The notes below the pieces were generated by a model. It ran no database searches and was not told the origin of the DNA. It worked only from the letters and a program-made list of their open reading frames with translations. A stretch of 64,000 nt of DNA from Cantharellus purpuraceus (lineage: Eukaryota > Basidiomycota > Agaricomycetes > Cantharellales > Hydnaceae): assembly GCA_025174535.1 (NCBI GenBank), contig JALBUN010000045.1, positions 62,001 to 126,000 of the forward strand, in the 5' to 3' direction. Position numbers and translations under genes: made by a program. This document shows positions 20,720 to 33,297 of this stretch, piece after piece (the first letter of the stretch is position 1; each line of letters starts with the position of its first letter).

Positions 20720-22521
20720 TCAGAATCCGCCCATGCCGCCCATGCCTCCCATACCTCCCATGCCACCTCCCATGCCACCTGCTGGAGGTTGTTTCTCCTC
20801 GGTCTCGACGATGCATGCCTCTGATGTTGTAAGCAGCGACGCGACACCACTGGCATCAACAAGCGCCGTGCGGACGACCTTGAGAGGGTCGACAATGCCC
20901 TTCTCAATGAGGTTCACATATTCGCCCTTGCCTGCGTCGTATCCCCATTCGAATTGGTCACGGTACCTCTCGAGAATACCACCGACAATCACGCTGCCCT
21001 CCTCGCCAGCATTTTCGATGATGGTCCGTGCAGGGCGAGAGAGAGCGCTACGGATGATGCTTACACCGAGTTGCTGGTCAAAGTTCTCGGGTTTGAGATT
21101 CTCGAGAGCAACGACACTGGCCTTGAGGAGTGCGACACCACCTCCCGGAAGAATACCCTCCTCCACAGCTGCTCGAGTGGCGTTCAATGCATCGTCGTAA
21201 CGGTCTTTCTTTTCCCCCACTTCGACCTCTGAAGCACCGCCAACTTTGATTACCGCCACACCACCAGAGAGCTTGGCCAAACGCTCCTGGAGCTTGGTTT
21301 TATCATAATCCGAAGTGGTAGAGTCAGCAATAGCAGCGCGAATCTGCTCGCAGCGAGCTGCGATGGCGTCCTTTGCTCCCTCGCCGTTGAGGAAGATAGT
21401 ATCTTCCTTCGTGACTGTTACAGATCCGGTGGAACCAAGTAAGTCAGGAGTGGCACGCTCAAGTTTAATGTCGAGCTCGTCAGTGAAGACGGTGCCGCCT
21501 GTCAAGATGGCAAGATCTCCGAGGATCGACTTTCGGTTGTCACCGAAACCAGGGGCCTTCACAGCAGCAACTTGCAATTGGCCACGGAGTTTGTTGAGAA
21601 TGCATGCGGCGAGCGCCTCACCGTCCACATCTTCAGCAATGATGAGAAGTGGCCGACGAGCCTGTGCAGCAGCTTCCAGCGAAGGCAAGATATCCTGGAG
21701 CAACGAAATCTTCTTCTCGGATAAAAGCACTAGGGGCTTTTCAAACTCCACGCGCTGTGATTTGACGTCGGTAATGAAGTATGGCGAGATAAAACCACGG
21801 TCGAAGCGCATTCCCTCTGTAATTTCAATCTCATCATCAATGGTCCGGCCCTCCTTGACAGTGATAACGCCCTCCTTTCCAACCTTCTCCATGGCCTGAG
21901 CAATGAGGGCACCTACATGCGCGTCACCATTAGCAGAGATGGTGGCGACCTGTGCTATCTCGGCCGAAGTAGTGATACTGCGTTTGTTGCTTTCGAGGAA
22001 CGCGATGACCCGTTCCACAGCAGCCTGACAGCCACGACGGAGGTCCATGGGATTGCAACCTGCAGCCACGTTCTTAACACCCTCGGCATAGATGGCACGT
22101 GCGAGAACAGTGGCGGTGGTAGTGCCGTCTCCAGCAGTCTCGTTCGTCTTCTGGGCAACATCCTGCACCAGTCGTGCACCAAGGTTCTCAAATTTGTCTT
22201 TGAGGGTGATTGCCTTCGCTACAGTTACACCGTCTTTGGTAATTTTGGGGCCACCGAATGATTGCTCAATGATTACATTTCGCCCTATATTGCTTGTTAC
22301 TTACAATGCTAGCGTAGACTGATTGAATGCGTACCTTTTGGACCCAGAGTAACACTGACAGCCTTCGCCAAAATGTCAACACCAGCAAGAATCGCTGCAC
22401 GGCCATCGTTCGAAAACTTGATCTCCTTGTGGGCACCACGAGCAATTACAGATTTGGCCTTGGGTGCAGAGACGGACGCACGGCGCAACGCGGAAGCTGA
22501 GCGTTTGGACAAGTGATGCAT
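20720..22521 (-). CDS. HSP60: Mitochondrial chaperonin HSP60 (GroEL family)
   Basis: The mitochondrial matrix chaperonin that, with Hsp10, folds imported proteins by ATP-driven cycles. Exon 1 (22521-22335) encodes [20 protein letters not shown], a basic Ser/Arg presequence, then [20 protein letters not shown] and VTLGPKG. A 50-nt intron (22334-22285) follows. Exon 2 (22284-20720) gives [20 protein letters not shown], the ATP-binding [24 protein letters not shown], and the C-terminal Gly-Gly-Met tail (GGMGGMGGF). The total is about 583 residues, normal for the family. The frame is intact. The single intron contrasts with the intron-dense neighbours. Confidence 0.97.
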
Positions 22522-23208
22522 CGTGTTCAGCGGAAGGCGCAAGTGAGCAAGAAAAAAAAACGAGAAAGGAAACACCAGAAAGAAGGCGAGGGAATGCGGC
22601 AGAAATTTTCGACAGGAGATCACGTGACTTAGATTCCGAGCGGAGTTCCAAATCAATCCCGACCCTGCTTTTTCGTGCCAAGTTGTCTTTCCAGGTTCAA
22701 CTCGGCAATATCTTGTCGAAAGGTGTCCTATGGCTAGAGCTTCTTGCGCTTGCCACACCCTATAGATCGCCCTTCTTCTGGAATAAAAAGGATGCGGTCT
22801 TGTTATATATCTCAGGCTCATAAAAATACACCCCTTACAAAATGCAATTTAGCATGGGGGTGAGCTGCACGATGGCCAGAGTTAGCTGGTAAATCCGTCG
22901 TGTGTAATCAGCGCAGGTGGAATAAGTAAATTGTTATTTTATAGTGCATGCAATGGGTGGGGGAAGTGCTCGAATGATGTCACACACTAGTATATATGTT
23001 GTCTACCGGGTTGCATTCGTTCACCTACTACTACATAATACCATTGCCTCAGAAAAAAACCGCAAAAATACGGTATTACCATAAAGAATTTGGAATGGTT
23101 ACCTGGCAAATCCAATTTATCATAGGTCGTATTTGGACTTTCCCCATTGAAACGCGTCATCCTGAGAGATAACTGAAGACGGTGGGGATCAATAGCAGTA
23201 TAGACAAC
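22522..23208. other. HSP60 promoter region and SET-gene 3' flank
   Basis: No gene. The right flank of HSP60 holds its 5' UTR and promoter (see the heat-shock-like site). Beyond about 22830 lies AT-rich spacer next to the stop of the SET-domain gene. Confidence 0.5.
22773..22783. promoter_or_regulatory. Candidate heat-shock element
   Basis: TTCTTCTGGAA holds TTCnnGAA (22776-22783), the inverted pair recognised by heat-shock factor, preceded by another TTC. It lies about 255 bp upstream of the HSP60 start codon. Only two properly spaced units are present, so this is suggestive and not decisive. Confidence 0.3.
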
Positions 23209-24761
23209 TCATATTTGATTAATATCTTCTTCGTCAGATACGAGCTCAACCCCAGCCTCCTTCGCCATGGCGAGAGCACTCTCTCGTTTTGAATGTGCGA
23301 ACGCAGACAGTGATTGCATGATGTCTTGCTGGCCTGCTTGATAGCATATAAGATACGGCGACATGAATCCAAGTTGATGGATAAAACAGGCCTTCAACAT
23401 AGTGCCGAATCATCTGTAAAACGTCCAAGCGAACACCTTTCTGAACTTCATTCACAACGCGAGGCAACGCCATTAGTTTGTGCTCCACCATTTCCAATAA
23501 CGTCTCTGCTGCTTCAAGTTCACACTCCCACTCGGTAGCTTCTGTTTCGCCGCCATCTACACGTTGAGAGAAAAGTGTTGTCAGCGCCATCCAGAGCCCT
23601 TCCGACCCTCTCGCATCGCGTCCCACCTCCCATGCTTTATCGAAGACATTAACACCTCCAGCAACCTTCAAAACGATGGTGTCGTCTGGGTTGGCAGGGA
23701 GCGAAAACCCGTAGCCAAGAATCAACTCGGAATTGGGTTTCAGCCCGTAATTATTAAAGACCTCAGTATGAGACGGTGTGGATTTGTGGATGACCATGGA
23801 GATCTGATACGCATCGTGGTGGGGAGAGAGTGGTGGGTTAGACAAAGAGACATCGGAGTGAATCGGCTCGACCACCCAGGAGACGGGATGACCGCGGGAA
23901 TGATTAAAAGAGTCAACTCCCGGGAGAAGGACGGGATGAGACGATACCGTTGGGAGGAGTGAGGGTTCCGGGGAGAGTATCGTGGATGGAAAGGCTCGAG
24001 AGGAGAGGTAAGTCGCTGCCGTCAGGTAACGTTTCCTCAAAATAGTCTCGAACAACATCGTCTCAAAAAGAAGAATAAATTCTCACCACGTGACGCGGTC
24101 TTTCCACACAGGCAACAGAGTTCCAGCGTAAGTACGACACCGCTCCCACTCCAACTGCCTTTCTGCCTCCCGATCCAAAGTGGCACTATACAAGTTGGTC
24201 CCACGTAACAGAGACAGCTCCTCTAGGGTAAAATGGAGAGAGGTGCGAAGTACATCTGCCGAGGGGAGGATGTTGAGATATGGAAGATGGCCAAATAGTG
24301 ATGTTGCTGACCTGTATTGCCAACTAAGAATACACCATGAAGAGGAAAATATGGCTCACGACCTCTTCAGATCGAAGTGTTCTTGCTCCTCATCCAGAAC
24401 CCAGTGCATCAAAATGTAAGTGCAAATCAGCTCGCGCCCGGTTAGCGCCTCAAGTTGATCGTCTGTATTATTGCACAATTTCGAGAGACCTAACAAGGCG
24501 TTTTTGGAACAATGTGGGGTAATGGCAAGAGTGAAAGGGCACGAGACAACTCTGGAGTCGCAAAGAATTTCTTCAGTTGTGAAAACTGACATGCCAGACA
24601 CATCTGGTTTGCGAGTGAGCCGTATAATCTCCCATGGCCGTTTCACACTCGATCTGACCTTTGATGAACTTGAGCGCTGGGTGCAGATATGCCCCTTTAC
24701 ACTGTAACCACTCACGAAACTCAATCACCGATCCGGATTCCGCTTCGGTATCGCCTGACAT
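23209..24761 (-). CDS. SET-domain lysine methyltransferase (Rubisco-LSMT/SETD-like)
   Basis: AdoMet-dependent protein-lysine methyltransferase with a split SET domain; the likely substrate is a non-histone protein such as a ribosomal or translation factor (family inference). Exon 1 from MSGDTEAES (24761) ends at 24659; a 55-nt intron leads to exon 2 at 24603 (VSGMSVFTTEEI, VSCPFTLAITP). Later exons carry LPYLNILPSADVL, KRYLTAATYLSSRAFPSTIL, the catalytic SET motif LLPGVDSFNHSRGHPVSW, and the C-flanking FNNYGLKPNSELILGYGF. The C-terminus has VLQMIRHYVEG then QQDIMQSLSAF and ends at 23209. The last splice is unclear: keeping YVEGQ needs a GC-AG intron of 58 nt, while a GT donor would drop these residues. 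An upstream Met at 24833 is possible but would lengthen the normally short N-terminus. Confidence 0.85.
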
Positions 24762-26658
24762 TAGCAATAGTTCTAAAGGGTTACTGCAAGCACGACGAAA
24801 ATTACGCGACAGTACGAATTGCGTCCGCGGCACTAGTTTTGCATCACGCGCATCCTTTGCAGCACAGCGCGAAGTATTGGGAATAAAACGACAATGCCAA
24901 GAATGCCATATACAGGAGTTCCATTCCCGTCTGAAACACGGGCCTTATGGTTGAAGAACAACAATAGCCCCCGGGCTGGTTGCGGTCGTGGCAGCATCAT
25001 GAGATCATACGTGGCCACTAGTTGAACAAACCCGATAATGCCGAGATATGGTCGAGGAATTGTGCACGATCCTCCTTACAGGAACACTTACTGACAGGCT
25101 TGCACAAGTGCAGCAACAACGAAACTCCGTGGTGTTCAGACGTTTCGGCCGCACTTACCACACGTCGCGTCAGCATGCACGATTCTGCCCCACTAACCGT
25201 CGCCTATCTCGCCTATCCTGCCTGTACATGAAGCTGGAAGCAAGGGCATTACGGCTGCAGTTTCAATAATATGCTTCTCGAGGAAAAGGACATAGATTTT
25301 TTTCCACGATGGCTTCCACAAACCAAAAAAGCAAGTGCTAAACTGGACCATTCCCCAATCAAAACCACGCCTAATTTGGTACAGAAGGCTTCGCTGTGTA
25401 CAGACCAAGCCAGAAGCCTGATGCCAGTGACGCATCTATCCAAGGCAGGGAGCATGACCGGCTATTCTCTGGAGTGCCGGTTCGTCTGGATCTATTCAGT
25501 TGATAACCCCCCTTGAATTAATACACCAGACCTGGCACTACAGCATTAAGCCCGGTTTTCTGACTGGCGATGTATTAGGTCGGTCAGTCGGAAAATATTA
25601 TGTTCAACAGCCTTTTGGCAACCCGTGTGAAGAAGGCACTCGGTGGATGAAGCATTCCTGTCGGCACTAGTTTGGAAATGACATTGATCTCACCATAAGG
25701 TGTCAACGTGTGGAATCCTGCCTGCAACACGCTTTACCATCCATTAGCTTTCTCATCACCCAGCAGACAAGAAGTGACTATCGCTGTGGCAGACGCGAAA
25801 CGGATCTACGTGAGGATCCAGATACACCAAGGTCACTTCTTGGATAAGGGATGTAGAGAGGATCGGAACGGGTACTCTGGGAGCAAAGCATGGAGGGGAC
25901 TCCAAAGGTACCACGTTAAAATTGGATGCTTGATCATCACTAGATCATCAACATTAGGCGGGTTAACAGTGCCAGTCAGTGCAGGATCATCAATGCAGGT
26001 GGTGCCCATCAGCGCGCAGCAGAACATTAATGCAGAACGTCTCCTCCTATCTGCTGTCACTTTGCGGAACGGCTCTTGATTGCATGTGGAAAATGTTTGG
26101 ATATTGGACTATCAAGGTAGAGGGAGGTGTCCCAGAATAAACCATAGCGCCAGAAAAAGAATACAGAATGATAGTTCCTACACCGCTTCGATACCTCCAT
26201 CTGGATCACGATGCTGCCTAAGATGAGATAGACCTATAATCGTCTATGAGCGTCCGGATAAAAGTCAAAATCAGTGGAGACAACGCGGTCGTTGGTATGC
26301 TCCGAGGGCATAGAGATCACATCCCCCAATCAACGTCTGTCGTTCAGCGCTCCATGACAATATCGGTAGTTTGTCGCATCGCATAACTGCCAAAAGTCTG
26401 AGCTCGATAAGTATCTCAGGCCGAAGTAGTCGTGACCGGAAGCAACAGAAAATTTGATCGACGACCGATTAGGCTTAGCGGCGTCGACCGCGCGAATATC
26501 TTAGATGCGCTGTCTTACGCGCTATCCTCACAAAGAGCGCTCTTACCTGCCATTCCTCTTTTTACTCTCACCACGGTCTCTCTCTACGAGGACCAGTTCA
26601 ACGCTCCTTCAAAACTATCCGTATACATCTCTCTGCACGTCGATTGCAGCTGCCTAAG
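24762..26658. other. No supported gene
   Basis: This stretch of about 1.9 kb lies between divergent genes. Many short frames occur on both strands, none with a motif or a convincing splice chain. It should contain the promoters of the SET gene and the bestrophin gene. Confidence 0.45.
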
Positions 26659-29452
26659 ATGCCACAGCCTTCAGGAAATCATGGCCTACTTCCTGCCAGC
26701 AATAAAAATGCCAAAATCATCTCACTTCCTCATGTGCCTATGCGCGATCCCACAGCATCTACTATTGGTGCTGGCACTGTGGTGCGTACAGCTTTTCTGC
26801 TTATTATATATAATGTCATGTGGTGTCCTGGCGCCTAGATCTGGAGGATATGGCCTGCTGTGTTATTACACACCGTGTTTGCAACTGGTAAGTTTCCATG
26901 CATGACGAGTGAATTGGTGCTGATTTTACAACTGTAGTGATTGTGGTCATATCACGTAAAACGAGCGTTCATCTTGGAATCCCGGATGTATTGCTTACAC
27001 TGCTTGGTGGGTTCTATGATCTATGCCCTTTTCGTCCCTGTATCGCCTCCATCACTCTTGTAACAAATAAGAGTGGGTCACCGAATGTGATACATTTGCA
27101 GTATCACGTATATTGCGACGGCGGGGCCGTACATTATCGCGATACACGAATAGCTTTGCCCAAATAGTACTGAGGACAGTGTCTCACATCATTCTGGTTT
27201 GAATAGGTGTCGTAATTGGCTTTGTCATCAGCTTGCGTGTTTCAAGCGGGTATGTGAATCTCGTACAACTAGTGGAAATTTTTTTAACAATGTCACGCGA
27301 CCAGATATGACAGGTCAGTTTTTCCATCTTATCGCAAGCAAATACTTGAAATTGTGCCTGATAGGTACTGGTGGGGTCGTTGTGCATGGTCTGATATTGT
27401 CAAGACTAGCCGCACTATGTCACGTCTAGCGTGGATCCATGTTCCACCCCGAATCACACAAGCCAATGGGAATTCTAAAATACCCCGTGAAGAAATAGGA
27501 CATGCGATGCGCGAGAAGCGGATCGCACTTGAGCTTATCGAGGCGTAAGCAACGCCCCAGTCAACTCTTAAACCCTCCTCACGATTCCACACCATTTGCA
27601 GGTTTGCAGTTTCTGTAAAGCACTACGTGCGAGGTATGACTTTCATTATTGTTAAGCACGCTGTTTAACAAATAAGTACAGGCGAGCTTGGGATATACTA
27701 CGAAGATCTTTACCACATTGTCCGCCCATTCCACGAGCATCAGAATCAGACTCACACAGGAGAGACCGTCCCACCCCTCAATAATCAGAACGCACCCAGA
27801 CGCACAGTCAAACGTCAACACTCGATCGAAAGTTATTCTCAAATCCCACCAAACCACACTCAAGCCCGCAAATCCACAAGCTTCACCAGGACGCCCAGTT
27901 CTCGTCAAGGTAGCCTACCCACCACGTCTACCAGCAGCACACTGCTTCTACCTGAGGATCTTGCGGTCCCCCCTATCAACTCTTACGGATCTACTAACAA
28001 GAGCACGACCTTTTCAACATCGCGCACGTCTCTTGTATCTAGCGAGTCGTCTCTCGATGAAGAACAAGAGCCGCTTCTCCCTTCTGCTATCCCGGGTCCC
28101 GCGAGCGGGCCTTCTACTGACCTCATTCCTTTCAGATCTGTGGTTGGACGATTCTGTCAGTATTCTTCTGTCTGTAACAAAGGAATCTCACCTCATATCC
28201 CATACTACAAACATTAGTCCATAGCATAAACCCAGTCAACTGGTGGCGTTCCTGGAGAGCCAACTGGCACGAGGGACTTGAAGGCAATGACGAAGCCGGC
28301 GGTGTCGGTATCCGCTGGGGCGAGTCGCATCTTGAAGAAGGGAACGGACCAGCCTCTCCTACTGGTGGGCCTCATAATTCTGCTCACCGTAAGCACCGTC
28401 GGTCCGCGCGTCAGACGAATGCGCATGAAGGAAAACACCGGCCGCGTGTGGCGGGCGACGGAGAGAACTTGCCGCTGGAGATTGTGAGATGCATGAGCGA
28501 ATGGTTGTCAATTTTGGAGACCAGGGGGACTGTTGGTGGTATGTACCGTCGTTCTTGTGGGTTAAAAAGGTTTTTTGACCTTTCCATAGGGAATGCTCTT
28601 GGTGGATTGTACGGCTGTATCACTGCCTATGAAGATATACTATCTAGTGCGCTGTTTGCGGTTTTCATCTTCGTGTGGACACTAAGCTCATGGTATTGTC
28701 CCAGCCCTGGAAAGGATCTTAACTACCCCTTTACCCTAGTTCGTCTTTGACACACTTTGACCTTTCTCAACACTGATCGCGGAACATTATCTAGCGTTTA
28801 CTCCCGCCACATCAGGCAAGTCATCGTAGATAACTGCACGCTGTTTCAGTGATATGACAAATACTGACTATGCTGGGAATAACTTACCTTATCAGACAGT
28901 ACGTACCATCCTTTCATGATTGTCATGTCTATGTTGAATTCACCACGCCTCATCTTCTAGTACCGTTTGGCTCTACCTGCTTTTCCTGCCGTTCCAACTG
29001 GCTGACCAATTCAACTGGTACACAATCCCGGGTACTGGCGTCGCTGCGTTCTTTTATCTAGGTTTTATTGCTGCTGGTTTGTGAACTAATGAATGAGAAC
29101 GATGCGATACACTTACTTTACGTTGCCTCAATTTCAGGTGACGAAATCGAGCAGCCATTCGGTAAGTCATACTCGTGATCTTTGTTGACTGGTCTCACAT
29201 TGACATTGCGAGCTCAGGATACGACGAAGTGAGGCCTGTCTCACGATATATGGCTACGCGAATCCTGACATATTGCCCCCACAGAATGATCTCGATCTCG
29301 ACTTGTTCTGTCGCGAAGTAATCCGAGCAGACATCCACAGCCTAGTATTGACGCCTTTCCCCAACGCGCCTACGGGATCCCACCATTTGGATTATGAGAT
29401 CAACGACGCTAGCACCATCGTCGATGTCAGTCTTGGAAAACAGCACCATTGA
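26659..29452 (+). CDS. Bestrophin-like anion channel (UPF0187 family)
   Basis: Membrane protein of the bestrophin/RFP-TM family, known chloride or anion channels. It starts MPQPSGNHGLLPASNKNAKI at 26659 and ends at 29452. Joined exons give VIWRIWPAVLLHTVFAT, RKTSVHLGIPDVLLTLLGVV, GFVISLRVSSGYDRYWWGR, LAWIHVPPR, FAVSVKHYVRGELGIYYEDL, a long Ser/Thr-rich loop (about 27750-28150), NPVNWWRSW, LPLEIVRCMSEWLSILETRG, LGGLYGCITAYEDILS, LERILTTPLPYVYSRHIRQ, TVWLYLLFLPFQLADQFNWY, GVAAFFYLGFIAAGDEIEQP and FGYDENDLDLDLFCREVIRA. The last motif is the conserved acidic segment of the family. About 13 exons occur, two of them tiny: 27305-27313 (9 nt) and 29218-29228 (11 nt). Introns are 50-60 nt except a longer one near 27000-27205. 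No frame-breaking change was seen once the introns were removed. Confidence 0.9.
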
Positions 29453-31912
29453 AAGGAGTCTTCATTCACCCGCGAATCAACAAAAACTCGGGGCTTACAA
29501 GACACTCATGCAATTGCCGATCATCTATGGCAGCGGTGGAGTTCCGCGCTAATGAGCATCATCACAGAAAGTATATATATGCCATTCGAAATCGGAAACC
29601 AAACGCACCTTTTCATTTCCATTTTTTGTACTTATGGCTGGAGGACTTATATCGCAACCTGCACCCTGGCAGGGCTGGGATGGCTGCGTCTGTTCTCCAC
29701 CTTTCCCGAAAGTGACAACACCAGTCTTTACCTAAATATATGTCTGTCCTTCATGGGGACTATATCGCAGACACATGTCTGGATTAATACAATCGAGCTA
29801 ATTTGGACATCGTTGTGGTGAACGCCTCAAGCCACGAGAAAGATTCGGGATGACAGGTCAGGTGCCAGCGTGCTGGAATGGAAGTGTCACTGCAGATTTC
29901 ACGAAAACCTAGTCCTGGTTCTCTTGAAAGCATCAGTAGAAATGGCCCTGGTCGGTTTGGAACGTCGATAGCCCTGCTGGAGCGTGCTACAGACAAAGGA
30001 GCTATGAGCACATCTTGAGCACAGGAGTCGATAACGTAGAATACAGACTACATCCCACCTTTCTAGACATGACTGTGGAGAGTACGGCCAGTTTCGCACC
30101 TTGATAATGAGGAATCGTTAACTCCAGTTATTTCCGAATAATCGTCCGAATTGCTCCCAGTCTGCTTGAAACATCACTGTAGCACTAGCTCCTTTACGTA
30201 TTCAAGGTACTGCAGCCTATATAGCACTGGCACTGAATAGCCCAAGCATTGTGTTACGACAGTGGCCAGCCATGCAGATGCGCTATCGACTGCAGAAGGA
30301 TACAGTGTTATATCAGTTGTTAGTACTGTAAAAGACGCCCCTTTGGTGAACCAGCCGCAGTACTAGTGGTGTTCCGCCATGTGCTTTAGTGGAGTATGTC
30401 AAGCATGACAGTTCACCAAACGCAGTTCGGTTCCTCTCCAGTCATCGATCGTAAGACAATCCTAGCATTTAGGTCCTCCACGGTCCTCCACTAGTCATGA
30501 GCTAGGCGTGGGAAATATCGACTCTATATTCCCAGACACCAGGAACATGCCTCTTAGCGCAGCCTAACAGAGCTCAACGCGGCCATCATGGGAGAAGGGG
30601 AACCACGGGAGCAAAAAGTGATTCTCACGGGATCCCGCTGGCGTTGAAAAGTAAGTTCACATGGGCAATGCGGCCCGGTGCTCGAAGGTCAGGAACCCGA
30701 TATGCGTGGGATCTCCCTTTGTTTGTTATTTAATGCAACCACACGAAGAACATGTTCCTAGTTTATCTGATGGCGAAGTATGTGCGATATTGATTTGCTC
30801 AAGCCAGAGGGATCGCAAAGGCTAGTAGAGGTAGGAAAGGTCGAAGAACAGCTAATCGAAACCATGAGTAGAAGGTTCTGGATAGTGGACCAGCTGACAT
30901 TGTCCCAGTAGAGAGTTCCGCTCGGGAGGCAAATGACGTACCAATACTCAATGTTGCAGAATTACCAATTCCGGCACAAGAGGAGAAGCTGAAAGCTAGA
31001 CTCCCGATACGGGCATAAAGACAGACGAAACAGGAAATTGTTAACATGGAATCTTACCACATAGTTTGCACGTGAGAAACCGACGATGTACCTATTCCCG
31101 GGTCCCCTCCCTTCGGGCATCCGAGTTTGTGGTAGTGGTGCCCCAGAAATGACGGACGATGCGACCGATTGGGTAGATGTGGTAGGGATTTTAAGGGGGA
31201 GGGAACTTCATGCTACTAGTCCATTTCTTCGATAGGCCAGAGAAGCCCGTCTCATGAGTCGTGAGGAATGCGCACGAAAATGGTGCGCATTTGAGAATAT
31301 GATATTCACAATTCAGCTCGCTGGACGATACAAAGAGATGTCGACGGGAGTGTGGACATGCACGCCGTTCCAGAGAACCGTGGTATCACGTAGCCGTGCA
31401 ACGAATGCGCAAGAGCACGACGGATACAGAGTGGCGGAATGTGGTAGTGGTGGGATCAAGCTAGAATTACTTCGGACAGCTTCCCATTGAAGCCACCGAC
31501 TTTGAACCACATGCGCAGGGATGACGGACGATGATAAGCTCAAAGGGAAAAGGGACCGGATGGCTGCTAAGCGCCAGCAGCGACTTTACTAAATCGGATA
31601 CTCCCTTTAGCTCTCTATAAGGAAATTACCCACATATGTCCACGAATCCATTGAGTCGGATCTGTGGCAGACAAGAATATTGGAACAAGCGGAATATGCG
31701 TTCTCTATACTATCGTAGATTTCTGGAAAGACTCTCTAATGAAGGGGGCCCGTCTAATCATTATAAAATGCACTAGTTACGCTCCTCCCTGGATCCGCAC
31801 TCGCCTTTGAAGTTTCCCTCACTCGAGTTCTACTCCCATCAGCGAGCCTTGCACCCCCCTCACGCCTCCACTTACTCTCTTTAAATCAAAACCACCCCAC
31901 TCCACACATAAA
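29453..31912. other. No supported gene
   Basis: About 2.5 kb with only short frames on both strands. I found no tRNA, conserved motif or retroelement fragment. Confidence 0.45.
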
Positions 31913-32347
31913 ATGTACTCTTCAAGAGTCGCATCGCTATTCTATATCGTCATCGCCCTGCTGCTCGTGACCAGTCAGTCCCATCATCCTTTTCTACTAC
32001 TAGTGCCAATACTGATGCCTGTTTCTCCAGTGACACAAGTCGTGTCCGCAGCACCAGCAGACCGCAATCCCGCAGAAGTGGTCTCCGAAAACCGAAAATT
32101 GGCATGCAACGGTCGATCCTGCTACATAAAGGTGCACAACACACTCCTCTACCTCTTAGATTATCGAATTAACCCTTTTCCATTTTATCAGAATGAGACC
32201 GTAACCACCGACGCTGTAGCATCACCATCATCAGCTGCGACACCCATCCCCATTGCAGCATCGGCAAACGGCGCACTCACCTTCCGGGAACCTGGTGTTG
32301 TCCTTCCTGCCATGATTGCCGGAACAACGCTTCTCCTTCTCCTCTGA
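31913..32347 (+). CDS. Small secreted, probably GPI-anchored protein
   Basis: Three exons are likely: 31913-31973, 32031-32131 and 32192-32347, with introns of 57 and 60 nt (GTCAGT...CCAG, GTGCAC...TCAG). The N-terminus MYSSRVASLFYIVIALLLV is a good signal peptide with an Ala-rich cleavage region (VVSAAPADRN). The mature part has two Cys (ACNGRSC), an N-glycosylation site (NETV) and a Ser/Thr/Ala/Pro stretch. The C-terminus VLPAMIAGTTLLLLL is hydrophobic and ends at the stop, as in GPI-anchored cell-wall proteins. The whole region is also open without splicing, so the introns are a choice based on consensus. A leader with tandem CCACTC-like pyrimidine tracts precedes the ATG. Confidence 0.65.
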   Translation: MYSSRVASLFYIVIALLLVTSQSHHPFLLLVPILMPVSPVTQVVSAAPADRNPAEVVSENRKLACNGRSCYIKVHNTLLYLLDYRINPFPFYQNETVTTDAVASPSSAATPIPIAASANGALTFREPGVVLPAMIAGTTLLLLL

Positions 32348-32880
32348 GTTGTCTTTGTTGGTCGTTGTAGAGGGTTCATACCAGTGGGGTGTACATACCA
32401 GGATGGGGAGGAGTGTTGGACATGCATTCTGGGTTGTGCATCTGTATTTTTAAGAACTTATTGTCACCTAATTTCCTGTGGGTGTATTGCTGCATTTGAC
32501 TTCCCTCAATACACTAGTTTTGATGGATATCAGTCCTTTTGAATGAAATGGGAACCGCGGGGGGGGTGTCGCCTGCTGAGGATTACTTACTACTCATCAG
32601 GTCTAATGACTGAGGCAAAGAAAGCAGAGGCTTAGTATCGAAGCATCCGCGCATTGCCAGCCCAGACAAGGATTCTCAAACCAGTGACATTCCTGCAAAG
32701 ATACAGATCTCATTGACCAGGCGCAAATACCAATAACCTGGTTGAAATAACATTACAGACAATGCGTCGTTCAATTTTCACGAATACTTCTCTTCCAACC
32801 CTCTTATTCATTCTACTTACGAATAAGGACGTGGACCCAAACAAAGTACACGGATCACTCACCACACACAACATACACCA
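32348..32880. other. Intergenic, 3' flanks
   Basis: This stretch lies between two convergent small genes and probably holds their 3' UTRs. A G-run occurs near 32560. Nothing else was seen. Confidence 0.4.
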
Positions 32881-33297
32881 TCACTTCTTCCCACTCTCAG
32901 CAGACCCTCCTTGCTTTGTCCCCTTTCTCCACCACCAACCCCCTAGCAATTGCTTCAATCTCTCCCACCACCCCGCCGCAGCCACCTCTTCCTTCCCCTG
33001 ACTTGAAGCACCTCCGGTCCCATCACCCTTATTCACGCTCTCATGCACGTATGCCGGACGCTCGCGCATCGGCGCACCCATTGCGCTCTTTACACTCTGC
33101 GCCTGAGGATCTAATGAACCTTCAGGGTGCTGGTCTTTGCACTCTAGAACATTGCCGGGGCTCTCGGTTGGGCGCGAGTCGCTATCGTCCGATGTCCTTA
33201 TGCGAATATGGCGGGTGACCGAAGAGGCAATGACTAAAGGTGGACGTTTTCTCAAGATCTGCGGTGCAGCATATAGTGTTGCTTTAGGACGATACAT
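32881..33297 (-). CDS. Small basic protein, possibly mitochondrial
   Basis: A 138-residue frame starts at MYRPKATLYAAPQILRKRPP. That N-terminus has Lys/Arg and hydrophobic residues but no acidic ones for about 30 positions, a mitochondrial-type presequence. The middle is hydrophilic (SDDSDSRPTESPGNVLE, MGAPMRERPAYVHESVNKGD). The end has a Trp-rich segment (WWERLKQLLGGWWWRKG). An in-frame Met lies 58 codons upstream (33471), but the added part looks like non-coding sequence. I recognise no family. The coherent N-terminus and the length without stops are the main support. Confidence 0.45.
   Translation of the reverse strand: MYRPKATLYAAPQILRKRPPLVIASSVTRHIRIRTSDDSDSRPTESPGNVLECKDQHPEGSLDPQAQSVKSAMGAPMRERPAYVHESVNKGDGTGGASSQGKEEVAAAGWWERLKQLLGGWWWRKGTKQGGSAESGKK

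Noticed and set aside
20694..21899. Long plus-strand frames (168 and 194 codons) opposite HSP60
   Set aside because: They are antisense shadows of a conserved coding sequence with G/C-rich third positions. No motif, and the HSP60 reading explains the region.
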